This document shows positions 56,845 to 64,000 of a stretch of DNA of 64,000 bases, one piece after another; position 1 is the first letter of the stretch, and each line of letters opens with the position of its first letter. The notes beneath the pieces are model-generated. The model saw only the letters and a program-made list of their open reading frames with translations, searched no databases and had not been told where the DNA came from. A program made the translations under genes and the position numbers. Source of the stretch: Rhodobacter sp. (lineage in GTDB: Bacteria > Pseudomonadota > Alphaproteobacteria > Rhodobacterales > Rhodobacteraceae). The DNA lies in the NCBI GenBank assembly GCA_020250175.1, contig JADCEN010000033.1, forward strand, positions 100,089-164,088. Reading direction: 5' to 3'.

Positions 56845-58188
56845 TCAGGCCTGTCCCATCAGGCGCGGGTCAAAGGGATAGGTCGTCAGGTTCTCGAATC
56901 CCGTTTCGGTGATCAGCACCTGATCCTCCAGCTTGATCGAGAAATCGCCGCCCTCGGGGCTGACCAGAGCCTCGACACAGATCACGTTTCCCGGCTCCAG
57001 CACGGCATCGAAGGCGCCTTCGGTATAGCCGTCGGGGTAGGTCACATAGGGCCATTCATCGCACAGGCCCACGCCATGCATCTTGCAGGAATATTTCTGC
57101 CGCCAGTACTGCGCGTCAAGCTGGTGGCCGCCATGGACCAGCTCCTTGATCGAAACACCCGGTTTCAGCATCGCCATATTGATGGCGATATGGTCCATCG
57201 CATGTCCCATCGCCGAGATCATCGCATTGGTCGGGCGTCCGTCGCCCACCCACCAGGTGCGCGAGATATCGATACACATGCCGTAGGCACCGATCAGGTC
57301 GGTATCAAACGCCACGATTTCATTGTTCTGCACGATCCGCGGGCCGCATTCCTGAAACCAGGGATTGGTGCGCGGACCCGAGGCCAGCAGGCGGGTTTCA
57401 ATCCATTCGCCGCCGCGCCGGATGTTTTCGGCATGCAGCACCGACCAGATGTCATCCTCGCTCATGCCCCCGCCGGGTACGCAGTCGCGCGTGGCGCGTT
57501 CCATCACCGCAATGGCGCTTTCGCAGGCGTGGTGGGCGCAGCGCATGGCGGCGATGTCATCAGGGCCTTTTACCGCGCGGACCCGCTCGGTCACCTCTTC
57601 GCCTTCGACCACGACAAAGCCGATGCGTTCCAGCGCGCGCAGGCCGGCGATCATGATCTTGTCCACCGCCAGCCGGCGGTTTGTGCCGCAATGGGCGCGC
57701 ATGATCTCATCAACCTGGGCGGCAAAGCCCCTGGCCGCGTCTTCGCCCCGGTCGCCGGTCGAGTTGTAGAAGAACGTCGCGCCCGACCGGATTTCCTTGA
57801 TCAAGGGGTTGAAGGTCACCAGAAACGGCGAATTCTTGTATTCCCATATCACCATATGCCCATCGGCGCAGAGCAGGACCGCGCGGAACGGGTTATGCGT
57901 GTTCCAAAGCTGCATGTTGGTGGTATCGGTGGCATAGCGGATGTTCAGCGGATCAAACATCAGCAGCCCGCCATAGCCGCGCGTCACCAGCGCCTGCGTC
58001 AGCCGCGACCAGCGGAAGTGCCGCATCGCGGCCAGATCGGGCGGGGTCAGGCCCGCTGCCGCCCATTCGGCAAAGGCAAGCTGTGTCGGCCCGATTTCCA
58101 CGCGGTCATTGTCATTGGGCGAACCATCGGCCAGCACGGCCCCCCGGCCGGGGTCGATCTTGCGGCGGTCGGCGTAGTGCTGGTTCAT
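56845..58188 (-). CDS. dddP: DMSP lyase DddP (M24 metallopeptidase fold)
   Basis: A 447-residue cytosolic enzyme that splits dimethylsulfoniopropionate into dimethyl sulfide and acrylate. The ATG at 58188 gives MNQHYADRRKIDPGRGA, and the length and sequence match Roseobacter-group DddP from memory. Metal ligands are readable: the Asp pair in AFDTDLIGAYG, Asp in CIDISRTWW, His in MHGVGLCDEWP, Glu in VEALVSPEGG and Glu in KLEDQVLIT. The creatinase-type N-terminal domain includes MFDPLNIRYATDTTNMQLWN. The overlong track frame is rejected. It is divergent from a DUF3445 gene. A generic M24 peptidase is the alternative. Confidence 0.88.
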   Translation of the reverse strand: MNQHYADRRKIDPGRGAVLADGSPNDNDRVEIGPTQLAFAEWAAAGLTPPDLAAMRHFRWSRLTQALVTRGYGGLLMFDPLNIRYATDTTNMQLWNTHNPFRAVLLCADGHMVIWEYKNSPFLVTFNPLIKEIRSGATFFYNSTGDRGEDAARGFAAQVDEIMRAHCGTNRRLAVDKIMIAGLRALERIGFVVVEGEEVTERVRAVKGPDDIAAMRCAHHACESAIAVMERATRDCVPGGGMSEDDIWSVLHAENIRRGGEWIETRLLASGPRTNPWFQECGPRIVQNNEIVAFDTDLIGAYGMCIDISRTWWVGDGRPTNAMISAMGHAMDHIAINMAMLKPGVSIKELVHGGHQLDAQYWRQKYSCKMHGVGLCDEWPYVTYPDGYTEGAFDAVLEPGNVICVEALVSPEGGDFSIKLEDQVLITETGFENLTTYPFDPRLMGQA

Positions 58189-58310
58189 CGCGGCCCCCTG
58201 CTTTTGGCCAAGCGTCCCGCAGCGCAGCGCGCCTGGCTTGCCTGTGCGCGACATGGACCTGTCGGTTTCATGCCCTTCCCCCGGGTGCGCGGCCCGGCTA
58301 GAACCGGGGG

Positions 58311-59090
58311 ATGACCCCGATCCTGCAAACCACACTGCCCTTTGCGCCCTGGATGGACCCGCGCACCAACCGTCTTCCCGGCGTGTTGCCGCTGGAGGGG
58401 GATGACTGGCTGCGGGTGGACGAGGCTTTCGGGGCGCAGATGGCCGAACGTGACCGGCTGATCCGGGAGGTGCCCGGGCTGGTTCATGCGCTTTTGCCGC
58501 AGGGCGTTCCTGCTGCGCAGGACCTTTACAGGCGCGTGCTGGCCCGGCTGGCCACAGAGACCGGATATGTCGTGGGGGCGGATGCGGTGCAGCGCCCTGA
58601 TGGTGTCTCAATCCCGCTGGACCCGTCGCAGCCGCTGCTGACGCTGGGGCGGCTGGTGCAGGAAGACCTCTGTCTGCTGGAGGCGGCGGGCAATGAGCAT
58701 GTGCTGACCGGGGCGATCCTGTGCTTTCCGGCAAGCTGGACGCTGGCGCAGAAGATCGGCCGTCCGCTGTCGGACATTCACATTCCGGTGCCGTCCTATG
58801 ACGCGGGAATCGCGCGCCGCGTGCAGCGCATGTTTGATGCGATCCGCCCCGAACAACCGCTTTGGCGGGCCAATGCGCTGCTGTATGATGACCCGACGCT
58901 GTTCCAGCCCCGGCGGGAAGGCGTGCCCCGTCCGCGTCCGGTCGAAAAGACCTATCTCAGGTCGGAACGGCAATGCCTGCTGCGCCTGCCCGAAACGCGG
59001 GCGGTGGTGTTCACGATCCACACCTGTGTGCTGCGGCGGTCCGACCTGCCGCCGGATGCCGAAGCCGCGATTCTGGCGCTTCACCCCTGA
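58311..59090 (+). CDS. DUF3445 haem-dependent oxidative N-demethylase-like protein
   Basis: A 259-residue protein of the DUF3445 family. Some members are the haem-binding alpha subunit of a haem-dependent oxidative N-demethylase (HDOD), which acts on dimethylamine, with a PAS-like haem pocket. Visible family segments are LQEDLCLLEA (here VQEDLCLLEA), LCFPASWTLAQKIGRPL, IHIPVPSYDAGIARRVQRMF, and LRSERQCLLRLPETRAVVFTIHT. The other HDOD subunits are not nearby, so the reaction in this organism is uncertain. It is divergent from dddP by 122 bases. Confidence 0.85.
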   Translation: MTPILQTTLPFAPWMDPRTNRLPGVLPLEGDDWLRVDEAFGAQMAERDRLIREVPGLVHALLPQGVPAAQDLYRRVLARLATETGYVVGADAVQRPDGVSIPLDPSQPLLTLGRLVQEDLCLLEAAGNEHVLTGAILCFPASWTLAQKIGRPLSDIHIPVPSYDAGIARRVQRMFDAIRPEQPLWRANALLYDDPTLFQPRREGVPRPRPVEKTYLRSERQCLLRLPETRAVVFTIHTCVLRRSDLPPDAEAAILALHP

Positions 59091-59105
59091 CGGGGCAAGG
59101 CAACG

Positions 59106-59135
59106 CAAAAAGGGCGCGCCCTGCGGCACGCCCTT
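59106..59135 (-). terminator. Rho-independent terminator of glnA
   Basis: On the minus strand AAGGGCGTGCC pairs with GGCGCGCCCTT across a GCAG loop (one G-U pair), followed by TTT. It lies 24 bases past the glnA stop, so it should end the glnB-glnA transcript. Confidence 0.8.
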
Positions 59136-59159
59136 GTCTGATCGGCAAAGCCTGCCGGA

Positions 59160-60569
59160 TCAGCAGGAGTAATACATCAGATATTCGATCGGATGCGGCG
59201 TATGCTCGTAGGCATAGACCTCGTCCCACTTCAGCGCGATGTAGGCTTCCAGCTGGTCCTTTGTGAACACGTCCCCGGCCAGCAGGAAGTCGTGATCCTT
59301 CTCCAGCTCCTGCAGCGCCTCGCGCAGCGAACCGCAGACCGTGGGGATCGCCGCCAGCTCTTCGGGGGGCAGATCATAAAGGTCCTTGTCCGAGGCGGGG
59401 CCGGGATCGATCTTGTTGCGGATACCGTCCAGGCCGGCCATCAGCAGGGCCGCGAAGGCAAGATAGGGGTTGGCCGCCGGATCGGGAAAGCGGGCTTCGA
59501 CACGCTTGGCTTTCGGCGATTCCGTCCACGGAATGCGCACGCAGCCAGAGCGGTTGCGGGCCGAATAGGCGCGCAGCACCGGGGCCTCGAAACCGGGGAT
59601 CAGGCGCTTATAGCTGTTGGTCGACGGATTGGTGATCGCGTTCAGCGCCTTGGCATGTTTCAGGATGCCGCCGATGAAATACAGCGCCTCCTGCGACAGG
59701 TCGGCATATTTGTCGCCGGCAAACAGCGGCTTGCCGCCCTTCCAGATCGACATGTTCACATGCATCCCCGACCCGTTGTCGCCCTTCATCGGTTTCGGCA
59801 TGAAGGTGACGGTCTTGCCGTAGGCGTGGGCCACGTTGTGGATCACATATTTGTACTTCTGGATATTGTCGGCCTGATCGACCAGACCGCCGAAGATCAT
59901 GCCCAACTCGTGCTGGCAGGTCGCCACCTCGTGGTGGTGCTTGTCCACCTTGATGCCCATGCGCTTCATCGTCGACAGCATCTCGCTGCGGATGTCCTGC
60001 GCCTCGTCCACCGGGTTCACCGGGAAGTAGCCGCCCTTGTGCGCCGCGCGGTGGCCGTAGTTGCCACCTTCGGTTGCGGTGCCGGTGTTCCAGGCTGCCG
60101 CTTCCGCGTCGATCTCGTAGGATACTTTGTTTGGGGTGATCAAATAGCGCACGTCGTCGAACAGGAAGAATTCGGCTTCCGGCCCGCAATAAAACGCATC
60201 ACCGATGCCCGAGGCCTTGAGATAGGCCTCTGCCTTCAGCGCGGTCTGGCGCGGGCAGCGCGAATAGGCCTCTCCTGTGTCGGGTTCGACCACGACGCAA
60301 TGCACGCACATGGTCTTTTCCGCATAGAACGGATCGATATAGACCGAGCCCGGATCGGGAATAAGCTTCATGTCGGACTGGTCGATGGATTTCCAGCCGG
60401 CAATCGATGAGCCGTCAAACATGAAGCCTTCTTCCCAGAAGTCTTCGTCGACGAGGTCAGCCACCAGCGTCACGTGCTGCAACTTGCCCTTCGGGTCGGT
60501 GAAGCGGATGTCGACATATTCGACATCCTCGTCTTGCATGAGTTTCAGGGCAGCCTTTACCTTGCTCAT
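59160..60569 (-). CDS. glnA: Glutamine synthetase, type I
   Basis: A 469-residue dodecameric enzyme forming glutamine from glutamate, ammonia and ATP. Signatures include [18 protein letters not shown] near residue 50, the ATP loop [18 protein letters not shown] (residues about 255-275), and the adenylylation site [10 protein letters not shown] (Tyr near residue 397). The latter indicates control by GlnE. It is downstream of glnB in a two-gene operon, the classical arrangement in Rhodobacter. A good terminator follows. Confidence 0.98.
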   Translation of the reverse strand: MSKVKAALKLMQDEDVEYVDIRFTDPKGKLQHVTLVADLVDEDFWEEGFMFDGSSIAGWKSIDQSDMKLIPDPGSVYIDPFYAEKTMCVHCVVVEPDTGEAYSRCPRQTALKAEAYLKASGIGDAFYCGPEAEFFLFDDVRYLITPNKVSYEIDAEAAAWNTGTATEGGNYGHRAAHKGGYFPVNPVDEAQDIRSEMLSTMKRMGIKVDKHHHEVATCQHELGMIFGGLVDQADNIQKYKYVIHNVAHAYGKTVTFMPKPMKGDNGSGMHVNMSIWKGGKPLFAGDKYADLSQEALYFIGGILKHAKALNAITNPSTNSYKRLIPGFEAPVLRAYSARNRSGCVRIPWTESPKAKRVEARFPDPAANPYLAFAALLMAGLDGIRNKIDPGPASDKDLYDLPPEELAAIPTVCGSLREALQELEKDHDFLLAGDVFTKDQLEAYIALKWDEVYAYEHTPHPIEYLMYYSC

Positions 60570-60637
60570 CTTGGGGTCATTCCTTCTGCTGGAGGGTCGT
60601 TGCGGCGGCCGGGGGGCCAGCCGGACAGGGAGGGAGG

Positions 60638-61021
<384 letters not shown>

Positions 61022-61147
61022 TCAAACCGGGGCCACAATTGGCTAGGCTGAACTGGTGCAAGACGGGGCAGGGAATCGCGGTTGGCCGCCTGATTTCGCG
61101 GCAAGACGCCTGAAATGTGGGCGATCTGAGAACGGAAGGGCGCGGGA

Positions 61148-62866
61148 ATGACCGAGGTTGTGACATCTGCCCAAATGCGCGCCATCGAGGCGGCAGCGAT
61201 TGCAAAGGGTTCCGTCACCGGGCTGGAGTTGATGGAGCGCGCCGGTGCCGCCGTTGTCGCGGCGGTCTTCGCCGAATGGCCGGAGCTTGCGGGCGGCGCG
61301 CACCGGGCCGTGGTGCTCTGCGGTCCGGGCAACAATGGCGGCGACGGGTTTGTGGTGGCGCGGCTGTTGAAGGCGGCAGGCTGGGCGGTGGACGTGTTCC
61401 TTTACGGCGACGCCGCAAAGCTGCCTCTGGATGCGCGGGTGAACCATGAGCGATGGAGGGGAATGGGAGAGGTTGCGGCCCTGTCCTTTCCCGACGTGAC
61501 CGGTGCAGAGGGCGAGCGCTTCGGCGACGCCGTGTTTGGCATTTCGCAGACCGCCCTGCTGGTCGATGCGCTCTTCGGGATCGGCTTGACGCGCCCCGTG
61601 GCCGGGTTGCATCCGCTGCTGACTGGGAATGACATATATGCGACGTTTGGTGATCTGATGCCGGTCCGCTTCGTGTCGGTCGACATGCCCACCGGGATAT
61701 GCGCCGACAGCGGACGGGTGTTGCGTGTGGACCCCGGGGCGCCGATGCCCTGGGACGCCTTTCAGGCTGCCCTGACGGTGACGTTCCATGCCCTGAAACC
61801 CGGTCATCTGCTGGCCGATGGCCCCGAGTATTGCCGCAAGGTGGTGGTGGCCGACATCGGGCTGGGCCCGCTTGCGGCGGGATCGGGGAAGATCGGGCTG
61901 GACCTGGTCGGCAGACCCGACACTGCAAGGCTTTCAAAGCGTAGCGGGCACAAGTACAGCCACGGCCATGCGCTGATCCTGTCGGGCGGCATCGGGCGCG
62001 GCGGGGCCGCGCGCCTTGCAGCGCGCGGCGCGCTGCGGATCGGGGCGGGGCTGGTGACGCTGGGTTGCCCTCCTTCTGCGCTGACCGAGAACGCGGCGCG
62101 GCTGGATGCGGTGATGCTTCGCCCGGTAAAGGATGCGGCGGCGCTGGCGGGACTGCTGACGGATACGCGGATCAACGCGCTTTGCCTCGGGCCGGGGCTG
62201 GGGGTGGAACGGGCAGCGGCGCTGCTGGCACTGGCGCTGCGGGAAAGCGGCGGGTCCGGGGGTGGCAGAGGCCCCGGCCCGGAGGCCGGGGCGCCGAAGC
62301 GCGCGCGGCGGGCGGTGGTGATCGATGCCGACGGGCTGACGGCGCTGGCGGGGGATGCCGCATTGTTCGGGCTGCTGCACGACGGCTGTGTGCTGACGCC
62401 GCATGGCGGCGAATTCGCGCGGCTCTTTCCCGATGTCGCCGCGCGGCTGGAAGCACCCGCGCAGCGTGGTCCCGCCTTTTCCAAGGTGGATGCGACGCGC
62501 GAGGCGGCGGCACGGGCGGGCTGCGTGGTGCTTTACAAGGGGCCGGATACGGTGATCGCCGATCCTGCGGGGCGGTGCAGCATCAACCCGGCCTCTTGTG
62601 ACCGTGCGGCCCCCTGGCTGGCGACGGCCGGTTCCGGCGATGTGCTGGCGGGTCTGATCGCCGGGCTTCTGGCGCGGGGCTTCAGCCCGTTCACGGCGGC
62701 GGAAACCGCAGCCTGGCTTCACACCGAAGCGGCCTTGCTGTTCGGTCCCGGTCTGATTGCGGAAGACCTGCCCGATTTGCTGCCGCAAGTGCTGCGCCGG
62801 CTGTTGGATCAGCGCGGTCCAACGGTCGCTGCGGCACTGTCCACCGATGGCGGTCCCTACTTGTAA
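61148..62866 (+). CDS. nnr: Bifunctional NAD(P)H-hydrate epimerase/dehydratase
   Basis: A 572-residue fusion that repairs damaged NAD(P)H hydrates. The N-terminal epimerase domain (about residues 1-215) contains CGPGNNGGDGFVVARLL, and the C-terminal ADP/ATP-dependent dehydratase domain (about residues 250-540) has GLGPGLGVERAA-like ligand loops and TAGSGDVLAGLIAGLLARG with the catalytic Asp. An inserted linker near residue 375 (GGSGGGRGPGPEAGAPKRAR) is low-complexity. It is divergent from glnB. Confidence 0.94.
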   Translation: MTEVVTSAQMRAIEAAAIAKGSVTGLELMERAGAAVVAAVFAEWPELAGGAHRAVVLCGPGNNGGDGFVVARLLKAAGWAVDVFLYGDAAKLPLDARVNHERWRGMGEVAALSFPDVTGAEGERFGDAVFGISQTALLVDALFGIGLTRPVAGLHPLLTGNDIYATFGDLMPVRFVSVDMPTGICADSGRVLRVDPGAPMPWDAFQAALTVTFHALKPGHLLADGPEYCRKVVVADIGLGPLAAGSGKIGLDLVGRPDTARLSKRSGHKYSHGHALILSGGIGRGGAARLAARGALRIGAGLVTLGCPPSALTENAARLDAVMLRPVKDAAALAGLLTDTRINALCLGPGLGVERAAALLALALRESGGSGGGRGPGPEAGAPKRARRAVVIDADGLTALAGDAALFGLLHDGCVLTPHGGEFARLFPDVAARLEAPAQRGPAFSKVDATREAAARAGCVVLYKGPDTVIADPAGRCSINPASCDRAAPWLATAGSGDVLAGLIAGLLARGFSPFTAAETAAWLHTEAALLFGPGLIAEDLPDLLPQVLRRLLDQRGPTVAAALSTDGGPYL

Positions 62867-62982
62867 ACTGCGGCCTCAGGGGGCAGGGCGAACAGAGTCT
62901 GCGAATTCCCCTCGTATCCGCCGTGCCGCTTTGCTAGACAGATCGCCGGTCCGGGCGGTCTGCGCGCTGTCGGGATCGGCAT

Positions 62983-63067
62983 GCGGGCGTGGCGAAACTG
63001 GCAGACGCACCAGATTTAGGTTCTGGCGCCGCAAGGCGTGGGGGTTCAAGTCCCTTCGCCCGCACCA
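62983..63067 (+). tRNA. tRNA-Leu (anticodon UAG)
   Basis: A complete cloverleaf: acceptor GCGGGCG pairs with CGCCCGC, anticodon stem CCAGA/TCTGG carries loop TTTAGGT (anticodon TAG), a long variable arm GCCGCAAGGCG marks a class II tRNA, the T-loop GGTTCAAGTCC is present, and CCA is encoded. It decodes CUA. Its 3' end overlaps the tail of an hsdS-like gene on the opposite strand, a sign of an integration site. Confidence 0.97.
63046..63067. other. Candidate attachment site (tRNA-Leu 3' end)
   Basis: The last 22 bases of tRNA-Leu also encode the last six residues and stop of the antisense hsdS-like frame. Integrases commonly use tRNA 3' ends, and foreign-type genes start immediately beyond it, so this is likely the left edge of an island. 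No integrase gene is in the window and the matching repeat lies outside it. Confidence 0.45.
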
Positions 63068-63873
63068 CCACGAATTGACGTCTCCACCTTATCGGCTGAA
63101 TAGACGGCGGTTTCGAAGTCGGCCCAAGCTTTCGCGCGGGCCTTCGCTGCGTCCTCGCGCTGCTGTGCGGCTTTGGCAAGCGCATAATCAAATTCTTGCG
63201 CTAGCCTCTCTTGGACATCCATCGGCGGGACAGGAATAGGAGCCGCTTTCACAACCGTTGAATTGATTGTGCCAAGGCCGCTGGTTGTCTTCCCCTCCTC
63301 AAAGAAATGCGCGCGGCCAGCCCCACTATTGAACCAATAGGCGGCAAACTCGGGAACAACCTTCGCCTTGTCCATTCTTGCCCGGATCAGGTGGTTCTGG
63401 TGGACGCAATCTGGGATTTCGTCCAACCAAAGGGCCACGCGCCCAAGGTTCTCTCGTGAGCCATTGCCTTCAACAAACAACAAATCGCGATCTTCAAGAC
63501 GAATTCGGGCAAAATCCGGTCCCGAAATCTCGATATACTTGATTTCGTCAAGGACAAGCCGTCCGCGCTGCACGTTTGCAACGCGAAGATATGGCTTCGA
63601 GTTCTTGCCGGGCCGGTTGCCGGGGTGTTTCTGCACCCCATAGGCAACATCGCCAACACTGCTGAGCGGCACCATGGGATACGTCGGTGGCGGTCGGACG
63701 TCCGGATGCTGACTTCGCAAGATCGCATCATGGCTCCAACGTTCAAGGTCTTTGAAGCGGGCCATCAGAATGCGGCGTTCTGGCAGCGTGGTTGGTGCTG
63801 ACACGCCGAGGGCCGATTCGAAGGCCTCGGCGACCGAAGTCTCGGTCGCGGCGGCCTCACACCTTAGGCTCAA
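63046..63873 (-). pseudogene. Type I restriction specificity subunit, 5'-truncated (hsdS)
   Basis: About 275 codons of a type I S subunit: a conserved spacer-type start (AEAFESALGVSAP), a target-recognition domain beginning MARFKDLERWSHDAIL and PMVPLSSVGDVAYGVQKHPG, and a closing helix with PPMDVQERLAQEFDYALAKA and ARAKAWADFETAVY. The usual S protein has two such halves; the upstream half is missing. The TTG at 63873 is not a convincing start, and a TGA lies just upstream, in the IS30 end. So an insertion cut the gene. The C-terminus runs into the tRNA-Leu 3' end. No hsdM or hsdR is present in the window. It is probably inactive. Confidence 0.8.
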
Positions 63874-64000
63874 GTTTCAAGTGCAACACCCGGAGCCTGA
63901 AAGGTATAGGATGTTGCGATGGACCAAGGAAGCAAGCACCTCAGCAGTGAGGAACGTGGCGTGATCTTTTCCGAGCATAGCCGTGGGAGTAGCCAGCGAG
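63874..64000 (+). mobile_element. IS30-family element, left end (partial)
   Basis: The hsdS frame stops abruptly near 63874, where the sequence becomes AAGTTTCAAGTGCAACACC, a plausible IS30-type terminal repeat. A transposase frame starts 45 bases on. The element continues beyond the window. The exact boundary is inferred. Confidence 0.6.
63919..64000 (+). CDS. IS30-family transposase (partial, N-terminus)
   Basis: Only the first 27 residues are in the window: MDQGSKHLSSEERGVIFSEH followed by SRGSSQR. This closely matches the N-terminal helix-turn-helix (HLSxEERxxIxxxxxxGxSxR) of IS30-family DDE transposases. The gene runs off the right edge, so intactness is unknown. It lies just inside the element's left end, which interrupts hsdS. 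Confidence 0.82.
   Translation, partial: MDQGSKHLSSEERGVIFSEHSRGSSQR

Noticed and set aside
61054-61060. TGGTGCA upstream of glnB as an NtrC site
   Set aside because: Only one half-site is present; without a paired half it does not support a regulatory feature.

Overview
The window looks like chromosomal DNA of a member of the Rhodobacteraceae (Alphaproteobacteria). It is GC-rich with short intergenic gaps and many ATGA/GTGA/TGATG gene overlaps. The gene order is typical of the family: zwf-pgl-pgi, yajC-secD-secF-ccmABCDG, yfgM-bamB-der, ccmI-ruvX, glnB-glnA and a soxBDAG sarcosine oxidase operon. A dddP-like DMSP lyase gene also fits this lineage. The assignment is inferred from gene content and order; no database search was possible.

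Layout. 1-9.1 kb: a possible structured RNA, mmcB, ridA, the glucose-6-phosphate operon zwf-pgl-pgi, an MgtC-like membrane protein, a lipoprotein hydrolase, an HNH nuclease, a small esterase and an AlkA-type glycosylase. 9.2-18.2 kb: an MFS carrier, a chemoreceptor, a 1.24-kb stretch with no recognisable gene, dusA, a TauE/SafE exporter with an oxygenase-like partner, and the ccmI-ruvX-DUF1289 operon. 18.3-24.4 kb: sarcosine oxidase soxB-D-A-G, interrupted after soxB by an AT-richer gene with a HEPN-type Rx4H motif. 24.4-25.9 kb: an IS110-family element. 26-35.2 kb: sodB, a LOG-family protein, a repeat-rich LysM protein, an arsR-like gene with an internal stop, an Atm1-type ABC exporter and yfgM-bamB-der. 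35.4-39.3 kb: a TspO-like protein, serS and a membrane-anchored pentapeptide-repeat protein. 39.4-46.7 kb: the Sec and cytochrome c maturation supra-operon, a small secreted protein and a lipoprotein with a zinc-protease motif. 46.8-55.6 kb: acnA, a DUF1223 protein, a lipid A-type acyltransferase, an EamA exporter, a solitary fliG-like gene, two secreted proteins sharing a Cys-Trp-Cys motif, and purB. 56-62.9 kb: a CDGSH iron-sulfur protein, dddP, a DUF3445 protein, glnA, glnB and nnr. 63-64 kb: tRNA-Leu(UAG), whose 3' end forms the tail of a 5'-truncated type I restriction specificity gene, which an IS30-family element interrupts.

Functional themes. Most genes are housekeeping: hexose phosphate oxidation into the Entner-Doudoroff or pentose phosphate routes, nitrogen control by GlnB/GlnA, Sec export, cytochrome c maturation and outer-membrane assembly. 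A second theme is use of methylated compounds: sarcosine oxidase (demethylates sarcosine), a DUF3445 protein (family linked to oxidative N-demethylation) and DddP (splits DMSP into DMS and acrylate).

Accessory or mobile material is limited to the HEPN-like gene inside sox, the IS110 element, and the island edge at tRNA-Leu with hsdS and IS30. The HEPN-like insertion is the best candidate here for an undescribed system: a possible RNase, toxin or defence gene translated with a metabolic operon. Function is not proven by sequence alone.
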